Notes under the pieces: generated by a model
The model's input: only the letters and a program-made list of their open reading frames with translations
What the model was told of the DNA's origin: nothing
Database searches by the model: none
NCBI RefSeq assembly: GCF_000934605.2
Contig: NZ_CP010897.2
Coordinates: forward strand, 4,774,001 to 4,838,000
Reading direction: 5' to 3'
Length of the DNA stretch: 64,000 bases
Origin: Pandoraea vervacti
GTDB lineage: Bacteria > Pseudomonadota > Gammaproteobacteria > Burkholderiales > Burkholderiaceae
In this document: positions 16,964-26,134 of the stretch, in pieces
Layout: every line of letters starts with the position of its first letter
Numbering within the stretch: position 1 is the first letter of the stretch
Program-made: the position numbers and the translations under genes

Positions 16964-18190
16964 ATGCCCTACCGAACGTACCGGAACATTTTCCGCAACA
17001 TCCTCTGGATGCTGACCGAGCGCGGCGCGCAGATCGCCGGCGGCATTGCGGTCTCCGGCCTGCTCGCGCGCAGCCTCGGCGCCGCCCAGTTCGGCCTGTT
17101 TCAGTACGCACAATCACTCGTGTTTCTTGCGGCGTCGCTCACCCTGCTATGCGGCAGCGAGGTCGTGGTGCCGCGCCTGGTCGGCAAGCCCGAGGCCGAG
17201 CAGCGCACCGTCATCGCACATGCTTCCGTGTTGCGTCTGGCCGCCGCAGCCGTCGCCTACACCCTCCTCACGATCTATGTCGTCGGCTTCGCGGAGTCGA
17301 ACCTCGTTGCCGTCACGCTCTGGCTCGGGGTCGCGTTGTGGTTCCGTGAGCCGTCGGGCATCGTGATCGCGTGGCTGCAAGCCCGCACGTTCAACCGTCC
17401 CAGCGTGACGGCGAACCTGTGCGGGCTGGCGGTCAAACTCGCGCTCGTGGCGGTGCTCTTCGTCACGCACGCGGATGTGACGGCGTTCGCCGTCGTCTAC
17501 GTCGTGGAAGCCATCGTCGCGGCTGCGCTGCTCGTTCGCTATTACCTGACGCATTCGCCGAAGACCGCAATCGTCTGGCGTCGTTCGCTGCTACTGGAAC
17601 TGTTGCGCAGCGGCGCCATGTTCTGGGGCGGGCTGATGCTGATGATCCTGTTCAAGCGCATCGACCAGCTCGTGCTCAAACCGATCATCCCGCTGTCTGA
17701 ACTCGGTGCCTATGCCGCTGCCATGCAAATCACGGAGAACTTCGTATTGGTCGCACCGATCATTGCGAATTCGCTGGCGCCGCAGTTGATTTTCCAGACG
17801 ACGGACAATGCCACCGCGCGACGCAACACCGTGCGGGCCGTCTGGCTGATGGTGGCTGCCGGCGCGAGTCTGGCGGTGCCGATCGCCTGCCTCGCGCCGT
17901 GGATCGTCCATCTGATCTACGGGGCGGGATTCGCCGAGTCGGCACAAATCCTGCGTATCTCCGCACTGATGGGAATTCTCGTGTTCGCCGACGCGGCGCT
18001 GAACCTGACGCTCATCCGGCGCGGCGCGGGCCGCTGGGTCATCGCGAAATGGCTGTGTGCGGCCGTCGTGGCTTTCGTGGTCGTGCGCGGACTGGCGCCG
18101 CAGCTCGGCGCATTCGCCGGGGCGCTGGGCTACGGTGCGGGTTACGCCGCGGCGCTGGTGCTCGGCGTCTGGCTGTTGCGGCGAGATTGA
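16964..18190 (+). CDS. Wzx-like oligosaccharide flippase
   Basis: A 408-residue polytopic membrane protein of the MATE/PST flippase superfamily with about twelve hydrophobic segments. The start RNILWMLTERGAQIAGGIAVSGLLARSLG and FGLFQYAQSLVFL are typical of Wzx proteins. It moves an undecaprenyl-linked oligosaccharide across the inner membrane. It is the first gene of a tight plus-strand cluster of three GT4 enzymes and a WecA-type transferase; no Wzy polymerase is in the cluster. In Burkholderia a similar five-gene set (ogc) builds the O-glycan for PglL, and this may be its counterpart. ATG 16964 was chosen as the first codon after the leader hairpin. Confidence 0.9.
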   Translation: MPYRTYRNIFRNILWMLTERGAQIAGGIAVSGLLARSLGAAQFGLFQYAQSLVFLAASLTLLCGSEVVVPRLVGKPEAEQRTVIAHASVLRLAAAAVAYTLLTIYVVGFAESNLVAVTLWLGVALWFREPSGIVIAWLQARTFNRPSVTANLCGLAVKLALVAVLFVTHADVTAFAVVYVVEAIVAAALLVRYYLTHSPKTAIVWRRSLLLELLRSGAMFWGGLMLMILFKRIDQLVLKPIIPLSELGAYAAAMQITENFVLVAPIIANSLAPQLIFQTTDNATARRNTVRAVWLMVAAGASLAVPIACLAPWIVHLIYGAGFAESAQILRISALMGILVFADAALNLTLIRRGAGRWVIAKWLCAAVVAFVVVRGLAPQLGAFAGALGYGAGYAAALVLGVWLLRRD

Positions 18191-18194
18191 GGCG

Positions 18195-19340
18195 ATGACG
18201 ATGATCGATTCGCGCAAGTCGCCGCAGGCTTCACCGGTCCGCACGATCTGCCTGTTCACCGGCACGCTGGCCGCCTTCGCCGGTGCGGAGCGCGCCACTG
18301 CCACGCTTGCCAACGCGCTCGCCGCGCGCGGGCATCGCGTTCACGTGCTGTCGCTGTGGGGACACACGCCGGTGTTCGCATTGTCTGCCGGCGTCGAGCA
18401 TCATGCGATGTTCACCGAGCGCGTGGCGTTCAAACGTCACTATCCGTCGATCGTGCGACAGGTACGGGCTTATGTGCGCGCACACGGCATCGAGGTGATG
18501 ATCGATGTCGATCCGATGCTCGCGCTCTACACCCTGCCCGCCACGTTCGGTTTATCGCTGCGGCGCATCGCGTGGGAACACAGCACATATGCCAGCGACC
18601 TCGGGCGGCGCGCACGTCGCTGGGCGCGCACACTGGCGGCCAATCGATACGATGCCGTGGCGGTGCTCACGCACGCCGATCGTCAGGCGTGGCAAGCCCA
18701 TCATCCCCGCGCCCGTGCGAAGTTCGTGACCTTGCCCAACGCGCTCGGTCTTCCGATGCCGGACACTGCGCCCGAGCCGAGCGACGCACGCTGCATTCTT
18801 GCCGTCGGACGTCTCGTGCCCGAGAAGGGCTTCGACCGTCTGATCGACGCCTGGGCGCGCATCGCCCATGATGCGACAGGCTGGCACGTGCGTATCGTAG
18901 GCGACGGACCGCTGCGCGACGACCTGCTCGCGCAAGCGCGCGACGCCGGCGTTGCCGATACGGTGCAGTTGCTGCCTGCCGTGGCTGATATCGTGCGGCA
19001 TTACGCACAGGCAGCCATTTACTGCCTGCCATCGCGCCGCGAGAGCTTCGGGCTGGTGCTCATCGAAGCGAAGGCCTACGCGGTGCCCATTGTCGCCTAC
19101 GCTGCCGACGCCGGACCGCGCGCGCTGCTTCACCATGAAGTCGACAGTCTCGTCGTCGAGGATGGCGACATTGCGGCCATGGCCGGCGCACTGCGCCGTC
19201 TGATCGACGACGATGCGCTGCGACGCAAGCTTGGGTTGGCCGGTTACGCGCATGCGCAGACGTTGCGCGCCGATGTCATCGCGGCGCGTTGGGAAGCGTT
19301 ATGGGAAAACGACGCGCCAATGACAACGCAGACGAGATAA
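18195..19340 (+). CDS. GT4-family glycosyltransferase (first of three)
   Basis: A 381-residue GT-B enzyme. N-terminal Rossmann half begins TICLFTGTLAAFAGAERATATLANALAARGH, the GxGGAE-like acceptor loop. The C-terminal half has ILAVGRLVPEKGFDRLIDAW and the EX7E motif in RRESFGLVLIEAKA, where the nucleotide-sugar ribose and phosphate bind. The start is four bases after the flippase stop. It likely adds one sugar to the lipid-linked glycan on the cytoplasmic face; the sugar cannot be told from sequence. Its last bases overlap a possible upstream start of the next gene. Confidence 0.9.
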   Translation: MTMIDSRKSPQASPVRTICLFTGTLAAFAGAERATATLANALAARGHRVHVLSLWGHTPVFALSAGVEHHAMFTERVAFKRHYPSIVRQVRAYVRAHGIEVMIDVDPMLALYTLPATFGLSLRRIAWEHSTYASDLGRRARRWARTLAANRYDAVAVLTHADRQAWQAHHPRARAKFVTLPNALGLPMPDTAPEPSDARCILAVGRLVPEKGFDRLIDAWARIAHDATGWHVRIVGDGPLRDDLLAQARDAGVADTVQLLPAVADIVRHYAQAAIYCLPSRRESFGLVLIEAKAYAVPIVAYAADAGPRALLHHEVDSLVVEDGDIAAMAGALRRLIDDDALRRKLGLAGYAHAQTLRADVIAARWEALWENDAPMTTQTR

Positions 19341-19357
19341 GGAACGAGATACGGAAG

Positions 19358-20509
19358 ATGAGGATTGCCCTGTTTGTCACCGGCCTGCAACTCGGCGGCG
19401 CAGAGACGCAAGTGGCCGACCTCGCCCGGGGATTTCTCGCGCGCGGCCATGACGTCGCCCTGATCTCGCTCACGGGCGCCTGCGCGATTGCCCTGCCGCA
19501 ATCGCCGCGCTTCACGTGTATCGAACTGGGCGCGGGCAAATCGCCGCTGTCGTTGATGCGCGCCATGCGACGCCTCGTTGCCGACTTGCGCGCATGGCGG
19601 CCCGACGTCGTTCACGCGCACATGGTCCATGCGAATCTGATCGCACGCGTGGCGCGTTGGTTCGTGTCGATGCCGGTGCTGGTCACGAGCGCTCACAGCC
19701 GCAACGAAGGCGGACGGGCGCGCATGCTGGCGTATCGCCTGACCGACCGCTGGACAGACCTGACGACCAACGTGAGCGACGACGCCGTGGCGGCGTTCAT
19801 TGCGCAGGGCGCCGCACCTGCCGCGCGCATCGTCAGCATGCCCAACGGTATCGACACGGGACGCTATCGTCCCGATGCGCAGGCGCGCTCAGCGTGTCGC
19901 CGACAGTTGCCCGGCTTGCCCACGGTCGGCGCCGAGCGCACGCCCATCGTCTTCGCGGCGGGCCGCATGGTCGAAGCGAAGGACTACCCAACGCTGATCG
20001 ACGCCTTCACGCGGGTGGTCAAGGCGATGCCGGACGCGAAACTGTTCATCGCGGGCGATGGCCCGTTGCGCGCGTCGATGCAGACGCTCATCGAAGGGAA
20101 GGGACTCGCACACGCGGCGACCTTGCTCGGACGCCGCAACGACATTGCCCAACTGATGTGTGCGGCAGACGTGTACGCAATGTCGTCCGCATGGGAGGGA
20201 TTGCCGCTCGTGATCGGCGAGGCGATGGCCAGTGGCCTGCCCATCGTATCGACCGACTGCGGCGGCGTTCGCGAACTACTCGGCGATGTCGGTACGACCA
20301 CGCAGCACAATACGCTCGTGCCGGTCGGCGATGCCACCGCCCTCGGCGACGCCCTGATTCGCCATCTTCAGGCCTCGCCTGAGGACCGCGAGGCGCTCGG
20401 GGCTGCCAATCGCGAACGTATCGTCACCCGCTATTCACTCGACGCCATCGTGACGCGCTGGCTCGAGACGTATGCCCGTTTGCGCGATGACGCCTGCGCA
20501 AACGCCTGA
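19358..20509 (+). CDS. GT4-family glycosyltransferase (second of three)
   Basis: A 383-residue GT-B enzyme. The first strand MRIALFVTGLQLGGAETQVADLARGF is the standard GT4 opening, VHAHMVHANLIARVARW follows, and the C-terminal domain has VFAAGRMVEAKDYPTLIDAF and EX7E in WEGLPLVIGEAMASG. Start ATG 19358 has GGAAG just upstream; a longer frame from 19289 would overlap the previous gene by 52 bases. Same cluster and likely role as its neighbours; acceptor and donor unknown. Confidence 0.9.
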   Translation: MRIALFVTGLQLGGAETQVADLARGFLARGHDVALISLTGACAIALPQSPRFTCIELGAGKSPLSLMRAMRRLVADLRAWRPDVVHAHMVHANLIARVARWFVSMPVLVTSAHSRNEGGRARMLAYRLTDRWTDLTTNVSDDAVAAFIAQGAAPAARIVSMPNGIDTGRYRPDAQARSACRRQLPGLPTVGAERTPIVFAAGRMVEAKDYPTLIDAFTRVVKAMPDAKLFIAGDGPLRASMQTLIEGKGLAHAATLLGRRNDIAQLMCAADVYAMSSAWEGLPLVIGEAMASGLPIVSTDCGGVRELLGDVGTTTQHNTLVPVGDATALGDALIRHLQASPEDREALGAANRERIVTRYSLDAIVTRWLETYARLRDDACANA

Positions 20510-20528
20510 CTTTCACTGCACACCGTCA

Positions 20529-21704
20529 ATGACAGCTCCGGTCCTGCTCTGCTCCAACACCTTCTGGTCGATCTACAACTTCCGGCGTGGCCCGATTGCC
20601 GCTTTGCTCGCGGCAGGTCATCCGGTACACGTTGCCGCGCCGGACGACGAGTTCGCCAGCAAGCTCACCGCAATGGGCTGCGTCGTGCACCGGGTGCCGA
20701 TGGCGGCCAAGGGCCAGAACCCGCTCCAGGACCTCGGGCTGATGTGGCGACTCTACCGTCTCTACCGGCAAGTGCGCCCCGCCGTGATCTTTCACTACAC
20801 GATCAAGCCCAATATCTACGGTGCCATAGCGGCTCGCTTTGCCCGCATTCCTGCGGTCTCGATGACGACTGGCCTTGGCTACGTGTTCATTCGCGAGTCG
20901 CTAACCACGCGATTGGCACGACAGTTGTATCGCGTGGCTTTCCGGCACACGCTGGAGAACTGGTTCCTGAATGCCGAAGATCATCGTGCGTTTGTCGAGG
21001 GGGGGCTCGTCGCCCTTGACAAGACACGGTTGCTGCCGGGCGAAGGCGTCGATCTGTCGCATTTCGCCAAGGCCGCGTGGCCGACGAAGGCAGCGGCCGC
21101 CAACAGCCAAGTCCCCGATGTTGCCGATGTTGCGGGTGAGGCCGCGTCGCCCTTTCGCTTCCTCCTGATCGCACGTTTGCTGCGCGACAAGGGCGTGTTG
21201 GAATACGTGGACGCCGCGCGCGCGATTCGGGCCGAGATGCCGCATGTCGTGTTTCAGATCCTCGGCGCGGCCGACGTGGAAAACCCGACGGCGATTTCCC
21301 GCGCCGAAGTCGACGACTGGCAGCGAGAAGGCGTGATCGACTATCTCGGGACGACCGGCGACGTGCGCCCCTTCATCGCGAACGCACACTGTGTGGTGCT
21401 GCCCTCCTACCGCGAAGGACTCTCGCGTACGTTGCTCGAAGCGGCGGCCATGGGGCGCCCCCTGGTCGCGACCGACGTGCCGGGGTGCCGCGACGTAATC
21501 GACGATGGCGTCACTGGCTATCTCGTGCCCGCACGCGACGCCGCGGCGTTGACCGCCCGCCTGCGCGACGTGGCACGCAAACCCCTGACCACGCTCGTCC
21601 GAATGGGCGATGCCGGGCGTGCTAAAGTAGCGCGCGAATTCGACGAACATGTCGTCATTGCAGAGTACTTTCGGATTCTCGGATCCCTTCGCGCATCATG
21701 CTGA
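20529..21704 (+). CDS. GT4-family glycosyltransferase, PglA/TuaC-like (third of three)
   Basis: A 391-residue GT-B enzyme. It starts CSNTFWSIYNFRRGPIAALL, and IFHYTIKPNIYGAIAARFA is typical of the subgroup acting on undecaprenyl-linked acetamido sugars (N-acetylgalactosaminyl or related transferases). C-terminal EX7E motif lies in YREGLSRTLLEAAAMG. ATG 20529 is preferred, though ATG 20487 and 20472 are in frame and would overlap the previous gene. It overlaps the next gene by seven bases. It probably adds the second sugar after the initiating transferase (inference). Confidence 0.88.
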   Translation: MTAPVLLCSNTFWSIYNFRRGPIAALLAAGHPVHVAAPDDEFASKLTAMGCVVHRVPMAAKGQNPLQDLGLMWRLYRLYRQVRPAVIFHYTIKPNIYGAIAARFARIPAVSMTTGLGYVFIRESLTTRLARQLYRVAFRHTLENWFLNAEDHRAFVEGGLVALDKTRLLPGEGVDLSHFAKAAWPTKAAAANSQVPDVADVAGEAASPFRFLLIARLLRDKGVLEYVDAARAIRAEMPHVVFQILGAADVENPTAISRAEVDDWQREGVIDYLGTTGDVRPFIANAHCVVLPSYREGLSRTLLEAAAMGRPLVATDVPGCRDVIDDGVTGYLVPARDAAALTARLRDVARKPLTTLVRMGDAGRAKVAREFDEHVVIAEYFRILGSLRASC

Positions 21705-22789
21705 GTCTTGCCATCGCCCTCGTGGTGTCGTTCATTGCGACGCTGTTGATCGTTCGCTACGCGCACGTTCATGCCCGCTTCTCCGGCGATAGCGATGTCG
21801 CCGGCGTGCAGAAATTTCACGTGCGTCCGGTCCCGCGTGTGGGCGGTGTCGGCATTCTGGCCGGACTGCTCGTCTCGGCAACGGCGCTCTGCCTGTCCTA
21901 TCCCACCGTATCGCGCGACATTCTGCTGCTCGTCGCATGCGGCTTGCCCGCATTTTTGTCCGGCTTCATCGAAGATCTGACGAAGAAGGTCACGCCAACG
22001 GTTCGCCTCGTGTGCACGATGTTCGCCGCGCTGCTGGCGTGGCTGGTGCTCGATATTCACATTACCCGCGTCGATATCGGCGTGGTGGATCGCGCCCTGG
22101 TCGTCGCTGCCGTGTCGGTGCCCCTCACGGTGCTGTGCGTCGCCGGCATGGCCAATGCCGTGAATATCATCGACGGCTTCAACGGTCTCGCGGCCATGGT
22201 CGCGATGATCATGTTCGCCTCGCTCGGCTACGTCGGGTTTCAGGTGCAGGACCCGATCGTGCTGACCACGTCGATGATCATGGTGGGCGCCATTCTCGGC
22301 TTTTTCATCTTCAACTTCCCCGGCGGGCTGATTTTCCTCGGGGATGGGGGCGCGTACTTCCTCGGCTTCATGCTTGCCGAAGTCGCCGTCCTGCTCGTGA
22401 TGCGTAATCCGCAGGTCTCGCCCTGGTATCCCGCGTTGATGGTGATTTACCCGGCGTTCGAAGTCTGCTTCTCCATCTATCGCAAGCGTTTCGTGCGCGG
22501 CATTTCGCCCGGCATTCCCGACGGCGTACACCTGCACATGCTGGTCTACAAGCGGTTGATGCGCTGGGCGGCAGGCGCGCGTACGGCCAGCGCCCTCACG
22601 CAACGCAATTCCTTGACCTCCCCGTACCTTTGGCTGCTATGCTTGCTGGCAGTGATCCCGGCGACGGTCTTCTGGCGACATAGCGTGGTGCTGGCCCTGT
22701 GCTGCGTCGCCTTCATGGTGACGTATGTGTGGCTGTACCTGAGCATCGTTCGCTTCAAAGCGCCGCGCTGGCTGATCTACAAAAAATGA
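21698..22789 (+). CDS. WecA/WbpL-type initiating phosphoglycosyltransferase
   Basis: A 363-residue protein with about ten membrane helices of the MraY/WecA family, which transfers a sugar-1-phosphate to undecaprenyl phosphate. Diagnostic cytoplasmic motifs: VPRVGGVGI after helix 1, EDLTKKVTP in the acidic loop, NAVNIIDGFNGLA with the catalytic aspartate, FLGDGGAYFLGF with the second aspartate, and GVHLHMLVYKR at the C-terminal basic/His loop. It overlaps the preceding GT by seven bases. As the only initiating enzyme here it defines the reducing-end sugar, most likely an N-acetylhexosamine or derivative. Confidence 0.92.
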   Translation: MLSLAIALVVSFIATLLIVRYAHVHARFSGDSDVAGVQKFHVRPVPRVGGVGILAGLLVSATALCLSYPTVSRDILLLVACGLPAFLSGFIEDLTKKVTPTVRLVCTMFAALLAWLVLDIHITRVDIGVVDRALVVAAVSVPLTVLCVAGMANAVNIIDGFNGLAAMVAMIMFASLGYVGFQVQDPIVLTTSMIMVGAILGFFIFNFPGGLIFLGDGGAYFLGFMLAEVAVLLVMRNPQVSPWYPALMVIYPAFEVCFSIYRKRFVRGISPGIPDGVHLHMLVYKRLMRWAAGARTASALTQRNSLTSPYLWLLCLLAVIPATVFWRHSVVLALCCVAFMVTYVWLYLSIVRFKAPRWLIYKK

Positions 22790-22883
22790 ATGACCACGGG
22801 GGGCGTCGCACCAAGCGTGCGCGGCCGCGGCACACGGAATCCCCCCGGTCGGGACAACAAGACAAGACAGCGCCACCAACGCG

Positions 22884-23873
22884 ATGCGTGACATCTATGC
22901 CATCGGCGACCTGCAAGGTTGCCAGACGTCGTTTGAACAACTGCTCTCGCGCCTGCCCGGCGACGCAGATCTCTGGCTCGCCGGCGATCTCATCAATCGT
23001 GGCCCGCGCTCGCTCGATACGCTGCGTCAGGTCATTGCGCTGGGCGATCGCGTCACTGCCGTGCTCGGCAATCACGACCTGCACCTGCTGGCGGTCGCTG
23101 CGGGCGTGCGTCAGGCGCACGGCAGCGATACGCTGGACGATATCCTCAATGCCCCGGACCGCGATGCGCTCGTCGACTGGGTGCGTCGCCAGCCGCTGGC
23201 GCACTTCGCGCATGGGCACCTGATGGTGCACGCCGGCGTATTGCCGCAGTGGGATGCCGAACAGGTGCTCACCCTTGCGCGCGACGTGGAATCGCAATTG
23301 CGCGGTCCCGACTGGCAGGCGTTTCTCTCACGCATGTTCGGCAATCAGCCCGATCAGTGGCACGAGGGGCTGAGCGATGAAGACCGCAGGCGTCTTACGA
23401 TCAATGCGCTGACTCGCATGCGTTTTTGCAGCGCCGACGGTCGCATCGACTTCAAGATCAAGGAAGGCGCCGATGCAGCGACCGATACCCTCAAGCCGTG
23501 GTTCGATGCGCCCGCTCGCCGTACGGCGAATGTGACGATGGTGTTCGGACACTGGTCGGCACTCGGACTGGTGATGCGCGAGAACCTGCTCGGCCTCGAC
23601 ACCGGATGCGTGTGGGGCGGCAAGCTCACCGCCGTGAAGCTCGCGGATTCGCCTGCATCGCGCGAGCTGATACAGATCGACTGCCCTCAGATGCGCGACC
23701 CGCTCGCCGCAAGCGACAAGAAGCGCAACAAGATCAAAACGGCGGAGAAGGCCGAAGACGCGTTCAAGGCCGCCAAGGCCGAAAAGCTGGAGAAAACCGC
23801 GAAGGCAGAGAAGATGGATAAGACCGAAAAGGCAGATAAGGCGGATAGGGGGACAAAGCGCAAAGCCGAGTGA
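22884..23873 (+). CDS. apaH: Symmetrical bis(5'-nucleosyl)-tetraphosphatase
   Basis: A 329-residue metallophosphatase that cleaves Ap4A to two ADP and can remove Np4 caps from RNA. The metal motifs IGDLQGC, GDLINRGPRS and LGNHDLH are at the N-terminus, and VFGHWSALGL and LDTGCVWGGKL follow. The enzyme normally ends at about residue 275. Here a 55-residue tail (275-329) made almost only of Lys, Glu, Ala, Asp and Thr in KAEK-like repeats is added. The gene lies 94 bases after the glycan cluster on the same strand. Confidence 0.95.
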   Translation: MRDIYAIGDLQGCQTSFEQLLSRLPGDADLWLAGDLINRGPRSLDTLRQVIALGDRVTAVLGNHDLHLLAVAAGVRQAHGSDTLDDILNAPDRDALVDWVRRQPLAHFAHGHLMVHAGVLPQWDAEQVLTLARDVESQLRGPDWQAFLSRMFGNQPDQWHEGLSDEDRRRLTINALTRMRFCSADGRIDFKIKEGADAATDTLKPWFDAPARRTANVTMVFGHWSALGLVMRENLLGLDTGCVWGGKLTAVKLADSPASRELIQIDCPQMRDPLAASDKKRNKIKTAEKAEDAFKAAKAEKLEKTAKAEKMDKTEKADKADRGTKRKAE

Positions 23874-23925
23874 TTCCCGGCAGCGTGCAGAACATCGCCC
23901 GCGTCATGCGCAGCCTCCCGGAAAT

Positions 23926-23948
23926 AACGGCGCCCCGCAGGCGCCGTT
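23926..23948 (+). terminator. Probable terminator after apaH
   Basis: AACGGCGCC (23926-23934), loop CCGCA, GGCGCCGTT (23940-23948): a perfect nine-base-pair stem followed by GTGCTTTCC, a poor U tract. It separates convergent apaH and the acyltransferase gene. Confidence 0.6.
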
Positions 23949-24015
23949 GTGCTTTCCCGACCCGAACGCGCTCAAACCCGCCTGACGGTACCCGGTCGTG
24001 ACGGCGACGCGACGC

Positions 24016-24846
24016 TCACACCTGAACGGCCTGCGCCGCATCATCCGCTTCGTCGTCCAATGACGACGTGCGCGAGCCGACCGAACCATTCTCCGGCAGC
24101 ACGGCTTCGGGCAGGAAACCCTGCAACGCCGCGCCCACAGCCTGCTGCGCCCCCAGCGTAAACGCTCGGCGATGCTGCCCTTGCTGCGGATACTGGGGCG
24201 CACCGATCGACAGGCGCACCGTCATCGGGGGCGCTTTCAGAATCATGTCGATGGACTCGATCAGGCTCGTCTCGCCGATATATGCGGGTGCCATCGTGTG
24301 GCGTCCGCTCGCTTCGTCCGTATAGAACAGACACATCGGCTGCACCGGTTTGCCCGTGGTGACCGGCGCTTGCAGAAGGTTCGCGTGGAATGGCAACAGA
24401 CTGCGTCCATCGGTCGTCGTACCCTCCGGGAAAACGGTAATGATGTCGCCATCGCGCAGACAATCCGAAAGGTAGTGCATGATGCGGCGCGCATCGGCAC
24501 GTCGCTCGCGTTGCAGGAAGATCGTGCGCGTCTGCACGCATAACCAGCCCACGAGCGGCCAGTGACGAATCTCTGCCTTTGCGACGAAGCGCACCGGTTG
24601 CCACGCATTGAGCGCGAAGATGTCGATCCACGACACGTGATTGCACAGCAGCATGACACCGCCTTCGGGCACCGGCGCGTGCTGCTCGACTTCGAGACGC
24701 ATGCCGCACAGCTTCAGCAGTTTCTGCGACCACGCGCGAATACGACGGTCTTTCTGCGGTTGCGACAGAAACGGGAAAAGCACTGCGGCGGTCACCATGC
24801 CACGCGCGAGATGCAGACCCAGACGGAGCTTTTTGATCAACAACAC
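24016..24846 (-). CDS. 1-acyl-sn-glycerol-3-phosphate acyltransferase-like protein
   Basis: A 276-residue PlsC-family acyltransferase at the inner membrane. N-terminal hydrophobic segment at about 12-30; motif I is NHVSWID (H-x4-D); motif III is FPEGTTTDG. A C-terminal Asp/Ser/Ala-rich tail is likely disordered. It lies 12 bases after the dihydroorotase-like gene in a minus-strand operon. Which acyl acceptor it uses (lysophosphatidate or another lysolipid such as an ornithine lipid) is not decided by sequence. Confidence 0.88.
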   Translation of the reverse strand: MLLIKKLRLGLHLARGMVTAAVLFPFLSQPQKDRRIRAWSQKLLKLCGMRLEVEQHAPVPEGGVMLLCNHVSWIDIFALNAWQPVRFVAKAEIRHWPLVGWLCVQTRTIFLQRERRADARRIMHYLSDCLRDGDIITVFPEGTTTDGRSLLPFHANLLQAPVTTGKPVQPMCLFYTDEASGRHTMAPAYIGETSLIESIDMILKAPPMTVRLSIGAPQYPQQGQHRRAFTLGAQQAVGAALQGFLPEAVLPENGSVGSRTSSLDDEADDAAQAVQV

Positions 24847-24858
24847 GGTAGTCGCATC

Positions 24859-26127
24859 CTATGCGGTCAAGGCTTCGTACGCCACGTGGCCACCGACCAG
24901 CGTGAGCCGCACCTGCCCCGGCAGTTCATATCCCAGAAACGGGGTGTTGTGGCCGGCACTGCGCAACTTTTGCGCGGACACGGTCCAGTATGTCGACGGC
25001 GCCAACACACAGACGTCCGCCGGTTGCCCCGGCGAGAGCTGGCCGGCTCCGGAGGCAACCGGGGCCAGACGCTGCCCCGGCCCGGACGTCACTCGTGCGA
25101 GTGCATCGACGAGCGGTACCCGCGACTCCTCTGCCCACTTGAGTACTAGCGACAGCAGCAGCTCGATTCCCGTGGCCCCCGGCTCGGCCTCGGCGAAAGG
25201 CACGAGGCGGGCATCGGCCGCCAGCGGCGTGTGGTCCGAGCAAATGGCGTCGATCGTACCGTCGCGCGCTGCATCGCGCACAGCCTCACGGTCACGCTGG
25301 GCGCGCAACGGCGGGTCGAGCCGATACTGGGCGTCAAAGTACCCGATGTCCATGTCGGTGAGATGGAGGTGATGCGCGGCCACGTCGCAGGTGATCGGCA
25401 GGCCTTCCGCCTTCGCCGCCCTCACGAGTGCGAGACCTGCGGCCGAGGACAGACGGCAAAGGTGCACGCGCGTGCCCGTGACCCGCACCAGCTCGAAAAT
25501 GGTATGCAGCGCGATGGTTTCCGCCACGACCGGAATGCCCGCCAGTCCAAGCCGCGACGCGACCGCACCACTCGCGGCAACGCCGCCTGCCGCGAGCGCG
25601 GCGTCCTGTGCGCGCAACCAGACCGTGAGCCCGAACGTGCCCGCATATTGCAATGCGCGCAGCAGCGTGCGGTTATCGGCCATGGCGGCATTCGCCTGCG
25701 ACAGACCGATGCACCCGGCCTGCGCGAGTTGTGCCATCTCCGTCAGTTCGCGCCCGGCAAGACCCACGGTCAATGCCCCGAGCGGATGCACCTGCGCATG
25801 ATGCGTCGCGCGGGCGCGCCATTGCAGCATCTCGACGAGATCGGGTTCGTCGAGCACCGGATCGGTGTCCGGCGGGCACACCACGCGCGTCACACCGCCG
25901 GCCAGCGCAGCCGACACTTCGCTCGCGTGCGTCACGCGTCGCGCCGACAGATCGACCAGCCCCGGCACGACAAGCAGTCCCGTCGTGTCGACGGCCCGGT
26001 CCGCCGTAAAGTCGGCAGGCGGAGCGCCAAGCGCGACGATATGGCCGTCGGCGACGAATACATCCTGCACGCGGTCAGTGCGGGTTGCGGGATCGATGAC
26101 GCGGCCCCCCATCAGATGCAATTTCAT
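24859..26127 (-). CDS. Dihydroorotase-like protein lacking the HxH metal site
   Basis: A 422-residue amidohydrolase of the PyrC/PyrX type. The fold landmarks are present (PGLVDL, SDHTPLAAD, late GQPADVCVLAP), but the metal-binding D-x-H-x-H-x-R after PGLVDL reads D59-L-S61-A-R63, so both histidines are missing. This is the inactive dihydroorotase associated with aspartate transcarbamoylase in Pseudomonas and many beta-proteobacteria, where it has a structural role in the ATCase complex (known for the family). It begins seven bases after pyrB. A catalytic dihydroorotase must be elsewhere in the genome. Confidence 0.92.
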   Translation of the reverse strand: MKLHLMGGRVIDPATRTDRVQDVFVADGHIVALGAPPADFTADRAVDTTGLLVVPGLVDLSARRVTHASEVSAALAGGVTRVVCPPDTDPVLDEPDLVEMLQWRARATHHAQVHPLGALTVGLAGRELTEMAQLAQAGCIGLSQANAAMADNRTLLRALQYAGTFGLTVWLRAQDAALAAGGVAASGAVASRLGLAGIPVVAETIALHTIFELVRVTGTRVHLCRLSSAAGLALVRAAKAEGLPITCDVAAHHLHLTDMDIGYFDAQYRLDPPLRAQRDREAVRDAARDGTIDAICSDHTPLAADARLVPFAEAEPGATGIELLLSLVLKWAEESRVPLVDALARVTSGPGQRLAPVASGAGQLSPGQPADVCVLAPSTYWTVSAQKLRSAGHNTPFLGYELPGQVRLTLVGGHVAYEALTA

Positions 26128-26134
26128 GGCGCGC

